The notes: generated by a model from the letters alone, not told the origin. A stretch of 64,000 bases of DNA from Acetivibrio straminisolvens JCM 21531 (GCF_000521465.1 NZ_BAVR01000005.1:1-64000), one strand, 5' to 3'. Positions 1-9,368 are shown, counted from the first letter of the stretch. Made by a program: numbers and translations.

Positions 1-98
1 TATACTAACCTTTGTAAAATAATATAAAATCTTTAAATTTGAGGAAGGGAGGATCTAACTTAGAAAAGCTAAAAAAATTGTCTTGACAATGGGGAGCA

Positions 99-659
99 TT
101 ATAATTTCTGCTTCTTTAACTTCTTCTCCACAATAAACCTCAAACATTCTTCCGTCAAAGGATAGAAACTCGTGCTGTATTCATAAGGCTGGCTTTTCAT
201 TCCGCCCCTCGCCCATTGGGTTATACTCCCGACAATCGCATTGGTAAAATAATTTACAATCATATCGAATTCAACGGGTGCAATTTTATTTTCCCCCAGT
301 ACTTCTTCCGTTTTTTCCTTAATAGATTCATATATAATCCTGAAAAAATGCTCGCTGAGATTGTTTTGCACATTTGAAGTAAGAGCGGCAACATAAAAGT
401 CCCTGTTTTTATACAAGTGCTCCACAAGCTCATCTAATACCGAATTGTCATGATTAACATCCGTAAGACTTGCAAACTCAGTATCAAAAATCCAACAGAC
501 CAAATCCTGTTTATCTTTAAAATGATAATAAAAAGTTTTTCGATTAAGACCGCATGCATCTACAATTTCTTGAACGCTTATTTTGTCCAAAGGAATATTC
601 AGCATAAGTTTCTTTAATGTTTGAGCTAGCAACTGTTTGGTAAGCTCGGGCTTTGCCAT
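99..659 (-). CDS. TetR/AcrR-family transcriptional regulator
   Basis: Predicted TetR-type DNA-binding regulator of about 187 residues. The N-terminal ~55 residues form the helix-turn-helix and end in the family signature NRKTFYYHFKDK; the rest looks like an all-helical ligand-binding and dimer domain of the DhaS-like type. GAGGTGA at 666-672 lies 6 nt before ATG 659, while TTG 665 and ATG 662 are too close, so 659 is the preferred start. It is divergent from the Ca2+ ATPase gene with one long palindrome between them, which suggests autoregulation and possibly control of the ATPase. The ligand is unknown. Confidence 0.88.
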   Translation of the reverse strand: MAKPELTKQLLAQTLKKLMLNIPLDKISVQEIVDACGLNRKTFYYHFKDKQDLVCWIFDTEFASLTDVNHDNSVLDELVEHLYKNRDFYVAALTSNVQNNLSEHFFRIIYESIKEKTEEVLGENKIAPVEFDMIVNYFTNAIVGSITQWARGGMKSQPYEYSTSFYPLTEECLRFIVEKKLKKQKL

Positions 660-697
660 CATCAATCACCTCATATACGCAAATTAGCTATAACTTA

Positions 698-739
698 TCC
701 GAAAATTACACACTTTAGGCCATTTGTGTAAAAACCGGA
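698..739. promoter_or_regulatory. candidate TetR operator palindrome
   Basis: The sequence reads TCCG-N4-TTACACA-N12-TGTGTAA-N4-CGGA. Both half-site pairs (698-701/736-739 and 706-712/725-731) are centred on the same point, 718.5, giving a 42-bp two-part dyad. It lies in the divergent spacer just upstream of the TetR gene, the usual place for such an operator. The function is inferred from position and symmetry. Confidence 0.5.
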
Positions 740-933
740 CACTTAGTTAAAAATATTGGTTTTTTTAATCTTATCTCATGGTAAATTATTTGTAAAGACA
801 GTTGGAAATTAAAGCTTAATGCTTTAACGTCACTGTTCCAAGCCAAAACATTAAGACATAATATTTACTGGCTAATTTAGGTTATGCTAAAAATCAATAA
901 TCAAAATAAAACAATAAGGAAAGGACGTGGCAA

Positions 934-3528
934 ATGAAACATTATTTCGAAAGTATTGAAGCTGTATTAAATCAAATGGAGAGCTCCAAAAACGGTATTG
1001 ACCCGAAGGAAGCTTCTTTGCGGCTTGAAAAACACGGCCGCAACAAGCTGGACGAAGGCAAGAAAAAGACCGTCTTTGCCAGATTTTTAGACCAACTGAA
1101 GGACCCCATGATCATTGTTTTGATTGTAGCCGCCATTATCTCAGGCTTCGCCGGAGAGCCGGCCGACTCAATCATCATACTGATGGTTGTAGTTGTAAAC
1201 TCAATACTGGGCGTAGTACAGGAAGGAAAAGCCGAAAAAGCTATTGAAGCTCTGCAGAAAATGTCATCTCCTTACTCAAAAGTCAGGAGAAACGGTCAGG
1301 TGATGCAAATCAAATCCGCGGAAATTGTGCCTGGTGATATAGTCCTTATTGAAGCAGGTGATGCTGTGCCTGCAGATATGAGGATAATAGAAGCCTCAAG
1401 CTTGAAAATCGAAGAAGCATCCCTTACCGGAGAATCAGTACCTATTGAAAAAGCTGCCGATGCAATACCTCCATCGGATAAGGATATTCCCCTTGGCGAC
1501 CGCCGCAACATGGCCTACATGGGTACCAATGTTGTATACGGCCGCGGTGAAGGTGTCGTAGTCAGCACCGGAATGTCAACAGAAATGGGAAAAATCGCAA
1601 ACATTATTTCCAGCACAGAAGAGGAAAAAACACCTCTGCAAAAGAAGCTTGCCGGATTAAGTAAGGTACTTAGTGTGGCTGTACTGGGAATTTGTATATT
1701 CATATTTGTCTTTGGTGTATTAAGAAACGGAGGTTTCTCAGGAGATAATGTTCTGGAGACGTTTTTGCTGGCAATCAGTCTGGCCGTTGCTGCAATCCCT
1801 GAAGGTTTGGTAGCGGTTGTCACCGTTGTTCTTTCCATCGGTGTCACAAAAATGTCCAAACGCAATTCCATCATCCGAAAACTTACCGCAGTTGAAACGC
1901 TGGGATGCACACAAATTATCTGTTCCGATAAGACAGGTACTCTGACCCAAAATAAGATGACTGTTGTGGATTCCTTTGGGGATGTGCAAAAGCTCGCTGC
2001 CTCCATGGCTCTTTGTAATGATGCCGCTCTATCGGGAGAAAACGGAGAAGTAATCGGCGAACCTACAGAAAGCGCCCTTGTACGCTATGCTTTCGATATG
2101 GGGATCAATAAAAACGAACTGGAAAAGACAATGCCCCGCGTTGCAGAAGCCCCCTTTGATTCCGTTAGGAAAATGATGTCCACAGTCCACAAGACCGAGA
2201 ACGGAAAATTCATTCAGTATACAAAGGGAGCACCGGATGAGCTTCTCAAAAACTGCACTCACATACTCACAAAAGACGGTGTGGTTCCTCTGACAGATAA
2301 GCATCGCACGGAAATTCTTAATGAAAACAAAAGAATGGCGAATAAAGCCCTTCGCGTATTGGCATCGGCAATGAAAGAGACAGATTCTTTGCCTTCCGAT
2401 ATATCTCCGGAAAGCTTGGAGCATGATTTAACATTTATTGGCCTTGCAGGTATGATTGACCCTGTACGTCCTGAGGTAAAAGCAGCAATCGAAAAATGCC
2501 GCCAGGCGGGTATACGCCCTATTATGATTACTGGAGACCATAAAGATACTGCAGTAGCTATTGCAAAAGAACTGGGCATTATATCCGATGAAAACCAAGC
2601 AATCACAGGAGCGGAATTATCCGAAATATCGGACAGCGAATTTGAAGAAAAAGTAAAAAATTACTCCGTCTATGCCAGAGTACAGCCTGAACACAAGGTT
2701 CGAATTGTGACTGCATGGAAAAAACGCGGAAAGATTACTGCAATGACGGGAGACGGCGTTAATGATGCTCCGGCTCTTAAATCTGCTGACATAGGTGTTG
2801 GCATGGGTATTACCGGTACCGACGTTACCAAGAATGTGTCCGATATGGTTCTGGCTGACGACAACTTTGCTTCAATTGTCTATGCAGTTGAGGAAGGACG
2901 CAGGATATATGACAACATACGTAAATCCATACAATTCCTGTTGTCTTCAAACTTAAGCGAAGTTATTGCGCTGTTCATAGCTACCCTCAGAGGATTTATA
3001 CTGTTTTCGCCCATACACATTCTGTGGATTAACCTTGTAACCGACTCTCTACCGGCTATAGCACTGGGTATGGAAGAAGCGGAAGAAGATATTATGAAAA
3101 GGCCTCCTCGAAGCACAAAAGAAGGTATTTTCGCCAACGGCTTAGGATTTAATATTATATATCAAGGTATTGCCATTGCAGTTTTAACGCTTATATCCTA
3201 CTTTATAGGCAACGCACATTCCCATATAACCGGAATGACGATGGCGTTTTTGACAATGTCCACATGTGAGGTTTTCCAATCCCTCAACCTAAGGTCAATG
3301 ACAAAATCCATTTTCACATTGAAAACCCACAATAAAGTTTTATTTGGCGCAATGGTGCTGGCTTTCGCTTTATCACTGTTTGTAATATATGTACCGGGCA
3401 TAAACAACATATTTAAGCTGACACCGCTTTCGGGAGTAAACCTTCTTATTTCAATTGCCTTAGCCTTTGCGATTATTCCTATTGTGGAAATAGTTAAGCT
3501 TATAATATCCTTGGTAAAGAAAGCATAA
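934..3528 (+). CDS. P-type Ca2+-transporting ATPase (PMCA/SERCA type)
   Basis: Integral membrane cation pump of 864 residues, full length for a type II P-ATPase. Visible motifs in order: N-terminal cation-ATPase domain (~1-75), actuator loop LTGES (~164-168), VAAIPEGL in membrane helix 4 (~285-292; the glutamate is a Ca2+ ligand in SERCA), phosphorylation site SDKTGTLTQ with Asp332, nucleotide-binding KGAPDELL, hinge MTGDGVNDAPALK, then C-terminal membrane helices. The PEGL and helix-6 patterns fit Ca2+ (possibly Mn2+) export rather than heavy metals. AAGGAAAGG precedes the ATG. It is divergent from the TetR gene and followed by a small hairpin. Confidence 0.95.
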   Translation: MKHYFESIEAVLNQMESSKNGIDPKEASLRLEKHGRNKLDEGKKKTVFARFLDQLKDPMIIVLIVAAIISGFAGEPADSIIILMVVVVNSILGVVQEGKAEKAIEALQKMSSPYSKVRRNGQVMQIKSAEIVPGDIVLIEAGDAVPADMRIIEASSLKIEEASLTGESVPIEKAADAIPPSDKDIPLGDRRNMAYMGTNVVYGRGEGVVVSTGMSTEMGKIANIISSTEEEKTPLQKKLAGLSKVLSVAVLGICIFIFVFGVLRNGGFSGDNVLETFLLAISLAVAAIPEGLVAVVTVVLSIGVTKMSKRNSIIRKLTAVETLGCTQIICSDKTGTLTQNKMTVVDSFGDVQKLAASMALCNDAALSGENGEVIGEPTESALVRYAFDMGINKNELEKTMPRVAEAPFDSVRKMMSTVHKTENGKFIQYTKGAPDELLKNCTHILTKDGVVPLTDKHRTEILNENKRMANKALRVLASAMKETDSLPSDISPESLEHDLTFIGLAGMIDPVRPEVKAAIEKCRQAGIRPIMITGDHKDTAVAIAKELGIISDENQAITGAELSEISDSEFEEKVKNYSVYARVQPEHKVRIVTAWKKRGKITAMTGDGVNDAPALKSADIGVGMGITGTDVTKNVSDMVLADDNFASIVYAVEEGRRIYDNIRKSIQFLLSSNLSEVIALFIATLRGFILFSPIHILWINLVTDSLPAIALGMEEAEEDIMKRPPRSTKEGIFANGLGFNIIYQGIAIAVLTLISYFIGNAHSHITGMTMAFLTMSTCEVFQSLNLRSMTKSIFTLKTHNKVLFGAMVLAFALSLFVIYVPGINNIFKLTPLSGVNLLISIALAFAIIPIVEIVKLIISLVKKA

Positions 3529-3562
3529 TAATGGAGGGGGACACATTACCCCTCTATTATTT
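3528..3562 (+). terminator. hairpin after the Ca2+ ATPase gene
   Basis: Arms 3528-3539 and 3549-3560 (ATAATGGAGGGG and CCCCTCTATTAT, one G-U pair) start at the stop codon of the ATPase gene. The following tract is only moderately T-rich, so it may be a weak terminator or attenuator before the next plus-strand gene. Confidence 0.4.
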
Positions 3563-3592
3563 ATCAAAGATTAAAGAATTTGAGGTGACAAA

Positions 3593-3997
3593 ATGAATTG
3601 GCTACGAACATTTATGGCGGACAGATACGGCAGTGACCGTCTTTCCATATTTTTAATCATCCTATCCATAATATTAAACTTTATCGGAAACCTGCTGAAA
3701 ACTCCCGTGTTTGGCCTGATTGGCTATATTCCCTTGGCTATAAGTATCTATAGAATGTTATCAAAAAACATAACCCGGCGCAGAATGGAAAATTACAAAT
3801 TTGTGATGTTTACGGATTCTTTTACTGCATGGTTCAAAAAAGCAGTAGACAATATAACAATACGTATCAGGGATGCAAAAACACACAGATATTTCTCATG
3901 TCCCGATTGCAGGGCAAAGTTGCGGGTACCTAAGGGCAAGGGAACAATTATTATTACCTGCCCCAAATGCAAAACTGAATTCAAGAAAAAAACATAA
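3593..3997 (+). CDS. membrane protein with C-terminal zinc ribbon
   Basis: Protein of 134 residues with no recognised specific function. Residues ~18-35 and ~38-56 are hydrophobic and probably form a membrane hairpin. The C-terminal ~35 residues hold a CPDC-X16-CPKC four-cysteine knuckle, a zinc-ribbon finger of the MJ0042 style. GAGGTGA lies 6 nt before the ATG. It follows the ATPase gene by 64 nt in the same direction and converges on the ABC1 kinase gene with only one base between stop codons. A zinc site anchored at the membrane is all the sequence supports. Confidence 0.8.
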   Translation: MNWLRTFMADRYGSDRLSIFLIILSIILNFIGNLLKTPVFGLIGYIPLAISIYRMLSKNITRRRMENYKFVMFTDSFTAWFKKAVDNITIRIRDAKTHRYFSCPDCRAKLRVPKGKGTIIITCPKCKTEFKKKT

Positions 3998-3998
3998 A

Positions 3999-5699
3999 TT
4001 AAAAATGATTAGACCGAAACATGGAAATGACCAGCCCCAATATAATGGCTACTACAACTCCCAGCCCAATCCGTAGTGCCATAACATTTACAAAATACAT
4101 TTCGCTTCCTGGGCTTGCACTCTGGCTGGAGCCTATAATAATCCCCGTAATAATAATACTTACGGCAAGAAGTACTACGCTTAGAGACATCCGATTGAAA
4201 TTTCTGTCCAGCCTCTTCATAATTTTGTCAATGTCTTTAATTCCCAACTGCAGAGTGTAGTCCCTGTCTTCGTATTTTTCCAAAATGCCTAATAGAATGG
4301 AAGGAAATTCACTAAACAGGTCCACCACATCCCGGTAATTTAGAGCATTCTTTTTGATGCTGTCGGTAACATTTTTTATCGAAAAGGATTGATAAATAAG
4401 TTTCTTTGCTATGGGCTTTGCAATTTCTATAGTGTTAAGGTCCGGTGCCAGCTTTTCCAAAACTCCCTGGGCCGTTCCAAGGGTTTTTGCCAGCATGGCA
4501 AATTCACGGGGTATCTTTATTTCATTTACAAAGGCAATATTAAATACCTCATAGAACAGGTCAACTATTTTTATTTCACTCCAAGGCATAGCAATGTATT
4601 TATCAATCATTCTATCAATGTCTTTTTCAAACCTTTTTAAATTACGTCTTTCGGACATTTCTCCCAGGTCAACAATCGCTCGGGCAACTATCTTGCTGTT
4701 TTTGGTGGAAACACCTACAAAGAAATTCGATATAATTTTCTTTCGAGACTCACTGATTTTTCCGACCATCCCCAAATCCAAAAAAACTATTGTGCCGTCC
4801 CTAAGAATTCTGATGTTCCCGGGGTGCGGATCTGCGTGATAAAATCCATCCGTTAATACTTGATTGCATATTGATGTAGCAAGGTTTTTGGCAAGCTCCA
4901 CCTTGTCAATTCCCGCTTTTTCCAATCCCTCAATGTCACCAATCTCAATACCTTCAATGTACTCCATCGTAAGCACACGCCTAGTAGTATATGTCCAATT
5001 AATCTCGGGAACTCTTGCAATCCCTTCTTTAGCAAAATTCTTCCTGAAAGTCTCGGCATTTTCTCCCTCTCTGGTAAAATCCAGTTCGTTTTTTATGGTG
5101 TTTTCAAAGTCTATTACCATTCCGATAAGATCGTAAATTTTCCCGTATTTTGTGTGATTTTCAATAAAATGCACAAGGTCCTTAAGAATATTTAAATCCA
5201 ACGCTATATTTCTCTCTATACCCGGTCTCTGAACTTTAACCGCAACCTTCTCTCCCGATTTAAGCTTTGCACAATGAACTTGGGATATGGAAGCCGCCGC
5301 AATAGGTTCCTTTGAAAACTCCAGGTAAATATTCTCAAGCTTATCCTCAAATTCGCTTTCTATTACTGTCCTGACTTCATCAAAGGAAAAGGGATGCACG
5401 GACTCTTGAAGCTTCTTTAATTCTTCGATAATGTCGGATGGAACCACATCGGGTCTTGTACTGAGTATCTGCCCTATCTTTACAAAGGTTGGGCCAAGTT
5501 CTTCACAGGACAGCCTTATCCGTTCACCCATAGAGAGTCTTGAGCTATCATCCTCTCCTTCATCGGATGAAATCTTTTTTCCCATCTTTAAATAGTCAAA
5601 AATCCCCAATTGGTCAAACAACAGCCCAAAGCCATGTTTGGCAAAAACAGATATTATTTCTTTATATCTCTTAATATTGACCCTTTTGCTTATAACCAT
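3999..5699 (-). CDS. ABC1/UbiB (AarF) family atypical kinase
   Basis: Protein of 566 residues from the UbiB/ADCK atypical kinase family. The diagnostic KxGQ motif is present (FVKIGQILSTRPD, K74-Q77), as are the alanine-rich loop (AAASISQVH), the VAVKVQRPG lysine strand, the HADPHPGN catalytic stretch and the metal-binding FLDLGMVG. Two C-terminal hydrophobic helices (~505-560) would anchor it in the membrane. The family is linked to ubiquinone synthesis and isoprenoid lipid handling elsewhere. A strict anaerobe of this type is not expected to make ubiquinone, so a lipid-related ATPase role is more likely. GGGGGATGAC precedes the ATG. Confidence 0.92.
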   Translation of the reverse strand: MVISKRVNIKRYKEIISVFAKHGFGLLFDQLGIFDYLKMGKKISSDEGEDDSSRLSMGERIRLSCEELGPTFVKIGQILSTRPDVVPSDIIEELKKLQESVHPFSFDEVRTVIESEFEDKLENIYLEFSKEPIAAASISQVHCAKLKSGEKVAVKVQRPGIERNIALDLNILKDLVHFIENHTKYGKIYDLIGMVIDFENTIKNELDFTREGENAETFRKNFAKEGIARVPEINWTYTTRRVLTMEYIEGIEIGDIEGLEKAGIDKVELAKNLATSICNQVLTDGFYHADPHPGNIRILRDGTIVFLDLGMVGKISESRKKIISNFFVGVSTKNSKIVARAIVDLGEMSERRNLKRFEKDIDRMIDKYIAMPWSEIKIVDLFYEVFNIAFVNEIKIPREFAMLAKTLGTAQGVLEKLAPDLNTIEIAKPIAKKLIYQSFSIKNVTDSIKKNALNYRDVVDLFSEFPSILLGILEKYEDRDYTLQLGIKDIDKIMKRLDRNFNRMSLSVVLLAVSIIITGIIIGSSQSASPGSEMYFVNVMALRIGLGVVVAIILGLVISMFRSNHF

Positions 5700-5880
5700 G
5701 TCATCCCCCGGTTTTTTGCCCTAGTTTCATTTAAAATGCTTTTTATTTCCCGCTCTTATATTTTACCACTTTTAGTGTTGGATATTTACACTATTAACTA
5801 ATCTAATATTATCACGGTGCAAGGAAAACAATCAACAATTGCCGGAAAATCGGAATAAATACCATAATCTTTTCAAATTT

Positions 5881-5908
5881 AATAAGGCCCGATAGAGGCC
5901 TTATTGAA
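5881..5908 (-). terminator. terminator of the chemotaxis receptor gene
   Basis: Perfect 9-bp inverted repeat AATAAGGCC/GGCCTTATT (5881-5889 and 5897-5905) downstream of the MCP stop codon. On the minus strand it is followed by an AT-rich tract. Confidence 0.6.
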
Positions 5909-5935
5909 ATTTCCAAAATAAATTATCCATTACTT

Positions 5936-7192
5936 TTATTTTATCTTATATTTTGCCAATTTGTCGTCGAGCTCCTTCACAAGTTCGCTAAGGCTGTTGG
6001 AAGCCTCCCTCATATCGGCAATATACTTTATCTGGTCCTCTGTTGTCATTGCCACCTCTTTGCTGAACGCCGCCGTTTCCATCGAAACTGCCGAAATGTT
6101 TTCAATTGCCGAAATTACCTCTCTTTTATCATTCTGCATTTTTGCAACTGCCTGATTTACATCATTGATTCTTAGAACTATGGAGTTTATTGCGTTGGCA
6201 ATGTCGCTAAAAGCACTGTCCGTCTGGTTAACAGCTTCATTTTGGTCTGCCGACACTCTTCTCATTATTTCCATTGACTCTATCGCCAATACAGATTCTT
6301 CCTGTATACTGTTTACCAATAAGTTAATCTCTTCTGTAGATTTCCTGCTCTGATCGGCAAGTTTTCTTACTTCATCGGCAACTACGGCAAAACCTTTACC
6401 CGCTTCTCCCGCCCTTGCTGCCTCTATCGCTGCATTCAGCGCCAACAGGTTTGTTTGCTCCGCTATATTTTCAATGGACTCAACAAAGAGCCCTATATCT
6501 TTTATACCGTTTGCAAGCTTTTCAACAACTGAAAATATCTTTTCCGTCGTTTCATAGTTTTCCTTGGATCTGTCCCTCAATACTTTAACCGACTGCAATC
6601 CAATGTTGTTCAATTCGCTGATTTTTCTTGTATCATCGGTAATGCTGTTATAGTTTTGATACACCAAAGTGATCTGCTCCGATAACTTATCCATAACCTG
6701 TACACCTTGTTGTGCCTCATTTGCTTGGGAGGATGCTCCTGTAGCTATTTGTTCCACCGTTTTGGATATTTCCTCTATGGCCTTTGATGCCTCCTCTGCG
6801 CCGGAACTAACTTTCTCCGTGGATTTCATAATAAGGGATGAAAGTGAGAGGAAGCTTTCAATCAATGCGCAAATCTCTTTTAACATAGAATTGACCGCCA
6901 CAGTTATTTTTTTCACTTCGCCGGTGTCTTTGGTCTCAATGTGGTGAGACAAATCCCCCTGATTTACCTTTTCCATATCCGTATTGATTTTATTAACTAT
7001 TCTTCTGAAGGTAATATCGGTTGCTATTTTTATTACAATTGCTACAAATGCGCACACAAATATATTGGTAAATAGAGCCGCTATTCTCCTTCCCGACATT
7101 ATATAAATAAATATACCGTTGCCCATTGCAAGTATCGCAGAAATCAAATAGGCCACCTGTAAAGGACTGTTGGAACTCCTAAGCTTTTTCAT
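5936..7192 (-). CDS. methyl-accepting chemotaxis protein lacking a sensor domain
   Basis: Chemoreceptor of about 418 residues. Two N-terminal membrane helices (~10-31 and ~36-60) are joined by only a few residues (SGRR), so there is no extracellular ligand domain. A HAMP-like linker follows (~62-115), then the signalling domain with the highly conserved hairpin tip [19 protein letters not shown] that contacts CheA/CheW. It would signal to the flagellar motor through CheA. GGGAGGG at 7201-7207 is 8 nt from ATG 7192, which is preferred over the GTG at 7201 that overlaps the ribosome site. The stimulus is unknown; it may sense membrane state or depend on another receptor. Confidence 0.93.
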   Translation of the reverse strand: MKKLRSSNSPLQVAYLISAILAMGNGIFIYIMSGRRIAALFTNIFVCAFVAIVIKIATDITFRRIVNKINTDMEKVNQGDLSHHIETKDTGEVKKITVAVNSMLKEICALIESFLSLSSLIMKSTEKVSSGAEEASKAIEEISKTVEQIATGASSQANEAQQGVQVMDKLSEQITLVYQNYNSITDDTRKISELNNIGLQSVKVLRDRSKENYETTEKIFSVVEKLANGIKDIGLFVESIENIAEQTNLLALNAAIEAARAGEAGKGFAVVADEVRKLADQSRKSTEEINLLVNSIQEESVLAIESMEIMRRVSADQNEAVNQTDSAFSDIANAINSIVLRINDVNQAVAKMQNDKREVISAIENISAVSMETAAFSKEVAMTTEDQIKYIADMREASNSLSELVKELDDKLAKYKIK

Positions 7193-7410
7193 ACATTGCA
7201 CCCTCCCATGGATTTAATTATATATCTATTCAAATTGAAGGCTGTTCAGTATAAGTTGTGAAGAGTCCTTTTAAATAGACTTGCCAAATTATGATGATGT
7301 TTGGTAAACATTTAAAGAAAATTTTATGTAATTATGTAATTTCTACATTCACAATTAAAATCCTTCTCGATTTTAAATAATATTTTCTATTTAATATAAA
7401 AAAATGCATT

Positions 7411-7440
7411 AAAAAACGCTTACCCATTCGGATAAGCGTG
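7411..7440 (-). terminator. terminator of the tRNA operon
   Basis: On the minus strand ACGCTTATCC-GAAT-GGGTAAGCGT is followed by six T residues (7416-7439 stem, 7411-7416 T-run), directly after tRNA-fMet. Confidence 0.85.
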
Positions 7441-7448
7441 AATATTCT

Positions 7449-7524
<76 letters not shown>

Positions 7525-7534
7525 ATATTTTAAA

Positions 7535-7624
7535 TGGTGCCGGAGACCGGAATCGAACCGGTACGGGATTATAAGTCCCGCAGGATTTTAAGTCCTGTGC
7601 GTCTGCCAGTTCCGCCACTCCGGC
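7535..7624 (-). tRNA. tRNA-Leu (TAA)
   Basis: A 90-nt class II tRNA with a long variable arm (GCGGGACTTATAATCCCGT), acceptor stem GCCGGAG/CTCCGGC, anticodon TAA within CTTAAAA and encoded CCA at 7535-7537. It is the first gene of the two-tRNA unit. Confidence 0.95.
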
Positions 7625-7657
7625 AACTCTGAAACTTCCTGTTCAAACGACTTTTTT

Positions 7658-7686
7658 ATTATAATATATGTTTTTTGCGATGTCAA
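7658..7686 (-). promoter_or_regulatory. consensus sigma-A promoter of the tRNA-Leu/tRNA-fMet unit
   Basis: On the minus strand TTGACA (7686-7681) and TATAAT (7663-7658) are separated by exactly 17 bp, matching both consensus hexamers perfectly. Transcription would begin about 25-30 nt before tRNA-Leu. Confidence 0.92.
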
Positions 7687-7773
7687 CACTTTTTTTCACG
7701 GGGATTATTTCCAATTACAATGAAATATCTGCCTTTTTATCCTGCTCATTCAGCCTTAAAAGCCAATACACTC

Positions 7774-7806
7774 AAAAAGAGACTTTTATTCACCAATAAA
7801 AGTCTC
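7774..7806 (-). terminator. terminator of yabR
   Basis: Perfect 12-bp stem GAGACTTTTATT/AATAAAAGTCTC (7779-7790, 7795-7806) with a CACC loop. On the minus strand it is followed by TTTTT. It lies about 120 nt beyond the yabR stop. Confidence 0.85.
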
Positions 7807-7924
7807 AATAATACTATGCATCATATTCTATTAAATATTACAGGTAAAAAATGCAAAAAACAACCTAAACCTTGGTTTGTTACCAAAGCTTCATATAATC
7901 AACCTTTTCGCGTGGAAAACAGGT

Positions 7925-8347
7925 TTACTGTACAAACTTTCTGTATCCTCCGCCGCCCCTCTTTGATTCAAAATTCTTTTTGAGGTCATGCATTCTTTCA
8001 TCACTGTCTCTCATGAATTTAGCAAGACGCTCTTCAAAGGTAAGGTTGGACGAATTATGACTACCCCACTCCACTTCCTCAGGTTTAGTAGATTTTGCAA
8101 CCGATTTTTTGGGGTCTAACGCCCTCTTAATAGACAGGCTGATTTTTCCGTTTTTGTCCACAGAAATAATTTTGACCTTTACCGTTTGATTTTCTTTGAG
8201 ATGAGACTTAATGTCCTTTACGTACTCCTCAGCAACTTCAGAGATGTGAACCAAGCCGGTCTGACCGTTTGAGAGCTGAACGAAAGCCCCGAAATTAGTA
8301 ATCCCCGAAACTTTGCCCTCAACAATTTTACCTACTTCAACGAGCAT
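7925..8347 (-). CDS. yabR: S1-domain RNA-binding protein YabR
   Basis: Protein of 140 residues with one N-terminal S1 OB-fold (~1-75), recognisable by GKVSGITNFGAFVQL and GLVHISEVAEEYV, followed by a charged tail (~80-140) with a glycine-rich RGGGGYRK stretch. It probably binds RNA or ribosomes. It is the last gene of the yabP-yabQ-divIC-yabR chain and lies beside a tRNA cluster, as its homologue does in B. subtilis; this synteny supports the name. AGGAGG lies about 12 nt before the ATG. Confidence 0.88.
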   Translation of the reverse strand: MLVEVGKIVEGKVSGITNFGAFVQLSNGQTGLVHISEVAEEYVKDIKSHLKENQTVKVKIISVDKNGKISLSIKRALDPKKSVAKSTKPEEVEWGSHNSSNLTFEERLAKFMRDSDERMHDLKKNFESKRGGGGYRKFVQ

Positions 8348-8464
8348 AAATTAATTAATCCTCCTGATTAAATAAAGTACTTTGATTATATAATATGACA
8401 TTGACTTACGTCAAGTATCATGAAATTCTTAAATCAAGGAAAATAGAGGGTAATCAGCATCAGA

Positions 8465-8746
8465 CTACCGATTCACATCAACAAAGACCCTTTCTCCGTT
8501 CTTGACCATTCCAAGACTCTCACGGGCAATCTTCTCATTATACTTCTCCGATGCAACTTCTTCTTTCTGTCTGAGAAGTTTCTCATTAAGTTCTTTTTCC
8601 TGTTCTATATTCTCTTGAATCTGTTTTAACTGTTGTCTCTGGGAATGAATTATTGCCTGTTGTCTGACAAGAACAGTCCCAATATAAAACACCAACGCTC
8701 CAGTTATAATAATTAAACCCCAATTGTGTTTTTTTCCTTTGTTCAT
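8465..8746 (-). CDS. divIC: septum formation initiator, DivIC/FtsB family
   Basis: Small bitopic cell-division protein of 93 residues: short cytoplasmic start, one membrane helix (~8-27), then a coiled coil rich in Q/E/K (~32-70) with a LGMVKNGERVFV end typical of the family. It would form the FtsB-FtsL-DivIB type complex at the septum. GAGAGG lies ~7 nt before ATG 8746; an upstream in-frame codon at 8773 lacks such a site. The neighbours yabQ and yabR match the Bacillus order. Confidence 0.9.
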   Translation of the reverse strand: MNKGKKHNWGLIIITGALVFYIGTVLVRQQAIIHSQRQQLKQIQENIEQEKELNEKLLRQKEEVASEKYNEKIARESLGMVKNGERVFVDVNR

Positions 8747-8844
8747 TAATTGCCCTCTCCCTGCTAAAAGCAATGTGGATTATTTAACAATATAATATTA
8801 TACACCTATTATAATTCTACGTGTATTAGTAAAATCCTCCTTTC

Positions 8845-9363
8845 CTATATTTTTTTCCTAAGATTATTAAATATCCTTCCCGACATTTTTATTTTGCTCA
8901 ATTTCCTTTTGCTTGCTCCTTTTATTTTTCCGGCACCCCGGGTAATAGCTTTATATGCTTTTTTTGCCGGCACGCCCAGTATTTTTAATATTATCCTTAT
9001 CGGAATCAACAGGATACCGCAAAAGGTAATAGCCACCTTGTATATTGTTCTAATAGCAAACAAGAATACAGCCATGACTATTCTGCTTAAAAGCAAAGCG
9101 TACAGGACGATTCCATTGGCTATCCCCAATATGAGGTATCCTCTTAATTCACCCTCATTGCTCCTGTATATGATCGCGAAAAGAATTAATGCTACAATAA
9201 TCCAGTAAATAAAGTCCTCGAAGTACACAATGAGGTTACTTGATTTTATAGCCTTCCTTCTAACCCTGAAAATATCATATATGAATGCTACAATCATGCC
9301 TCCAAGGACACAATTCAAAAACACATATGCTTGGTTGCTAACAGATACCCACAATTTGATCAC
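8845..9363 (-). CDS. yabQ: spore cortex biosynthesis protein YabQ
   Basis: Membrane protein of 172 residues. Four hydrophobic segments fall between residues ~10 and ~125, and the C-terminal tail is very basic (KGASKRKLSKIKMSGR). The N-terminus (NCVLGGMIVAFIYDIFRVRRK) is the recognisable YabQ signature. In B. subtilis YabQ sits in the outer forespore membrane and is needed for cortex formation. It starts 5 nt after the yabP stop, so the two are co-transcribed. Confidence 0.9.
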   Translation of the reverse strand: MIKLWVSVSNQAYVFLNCVLGGMIVAFIYDIFRVRRKAIKSSNLIVYFEDFIYWIIVALILFAIIYRSNEGELRGYLILGIANGIVLYALLLSRIVMAVFLFAIRTIYKVAITFCGILLIPIRIILKILGVPAKKAYKAITRGAGKIKGASKRKLSKIKMSGRIFNNLRKKI

Positions 9364-9368
9364 TTATC

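Noticed and set aside
1515-2006. 163-codon antisense frame inside the Ca2+ ATPase gene
   Set aside because: A shadow of the conserved ATPase frame; the same reasoning applies to the other long antisense frames in mfd, murA, mbl and the FN3 genes.
7675-7983. 102-codon plus-strand frame near the tRNAs
   Set aside because: It runs through the yabR terminator and into antisense of yabR; composition is not protein-like.
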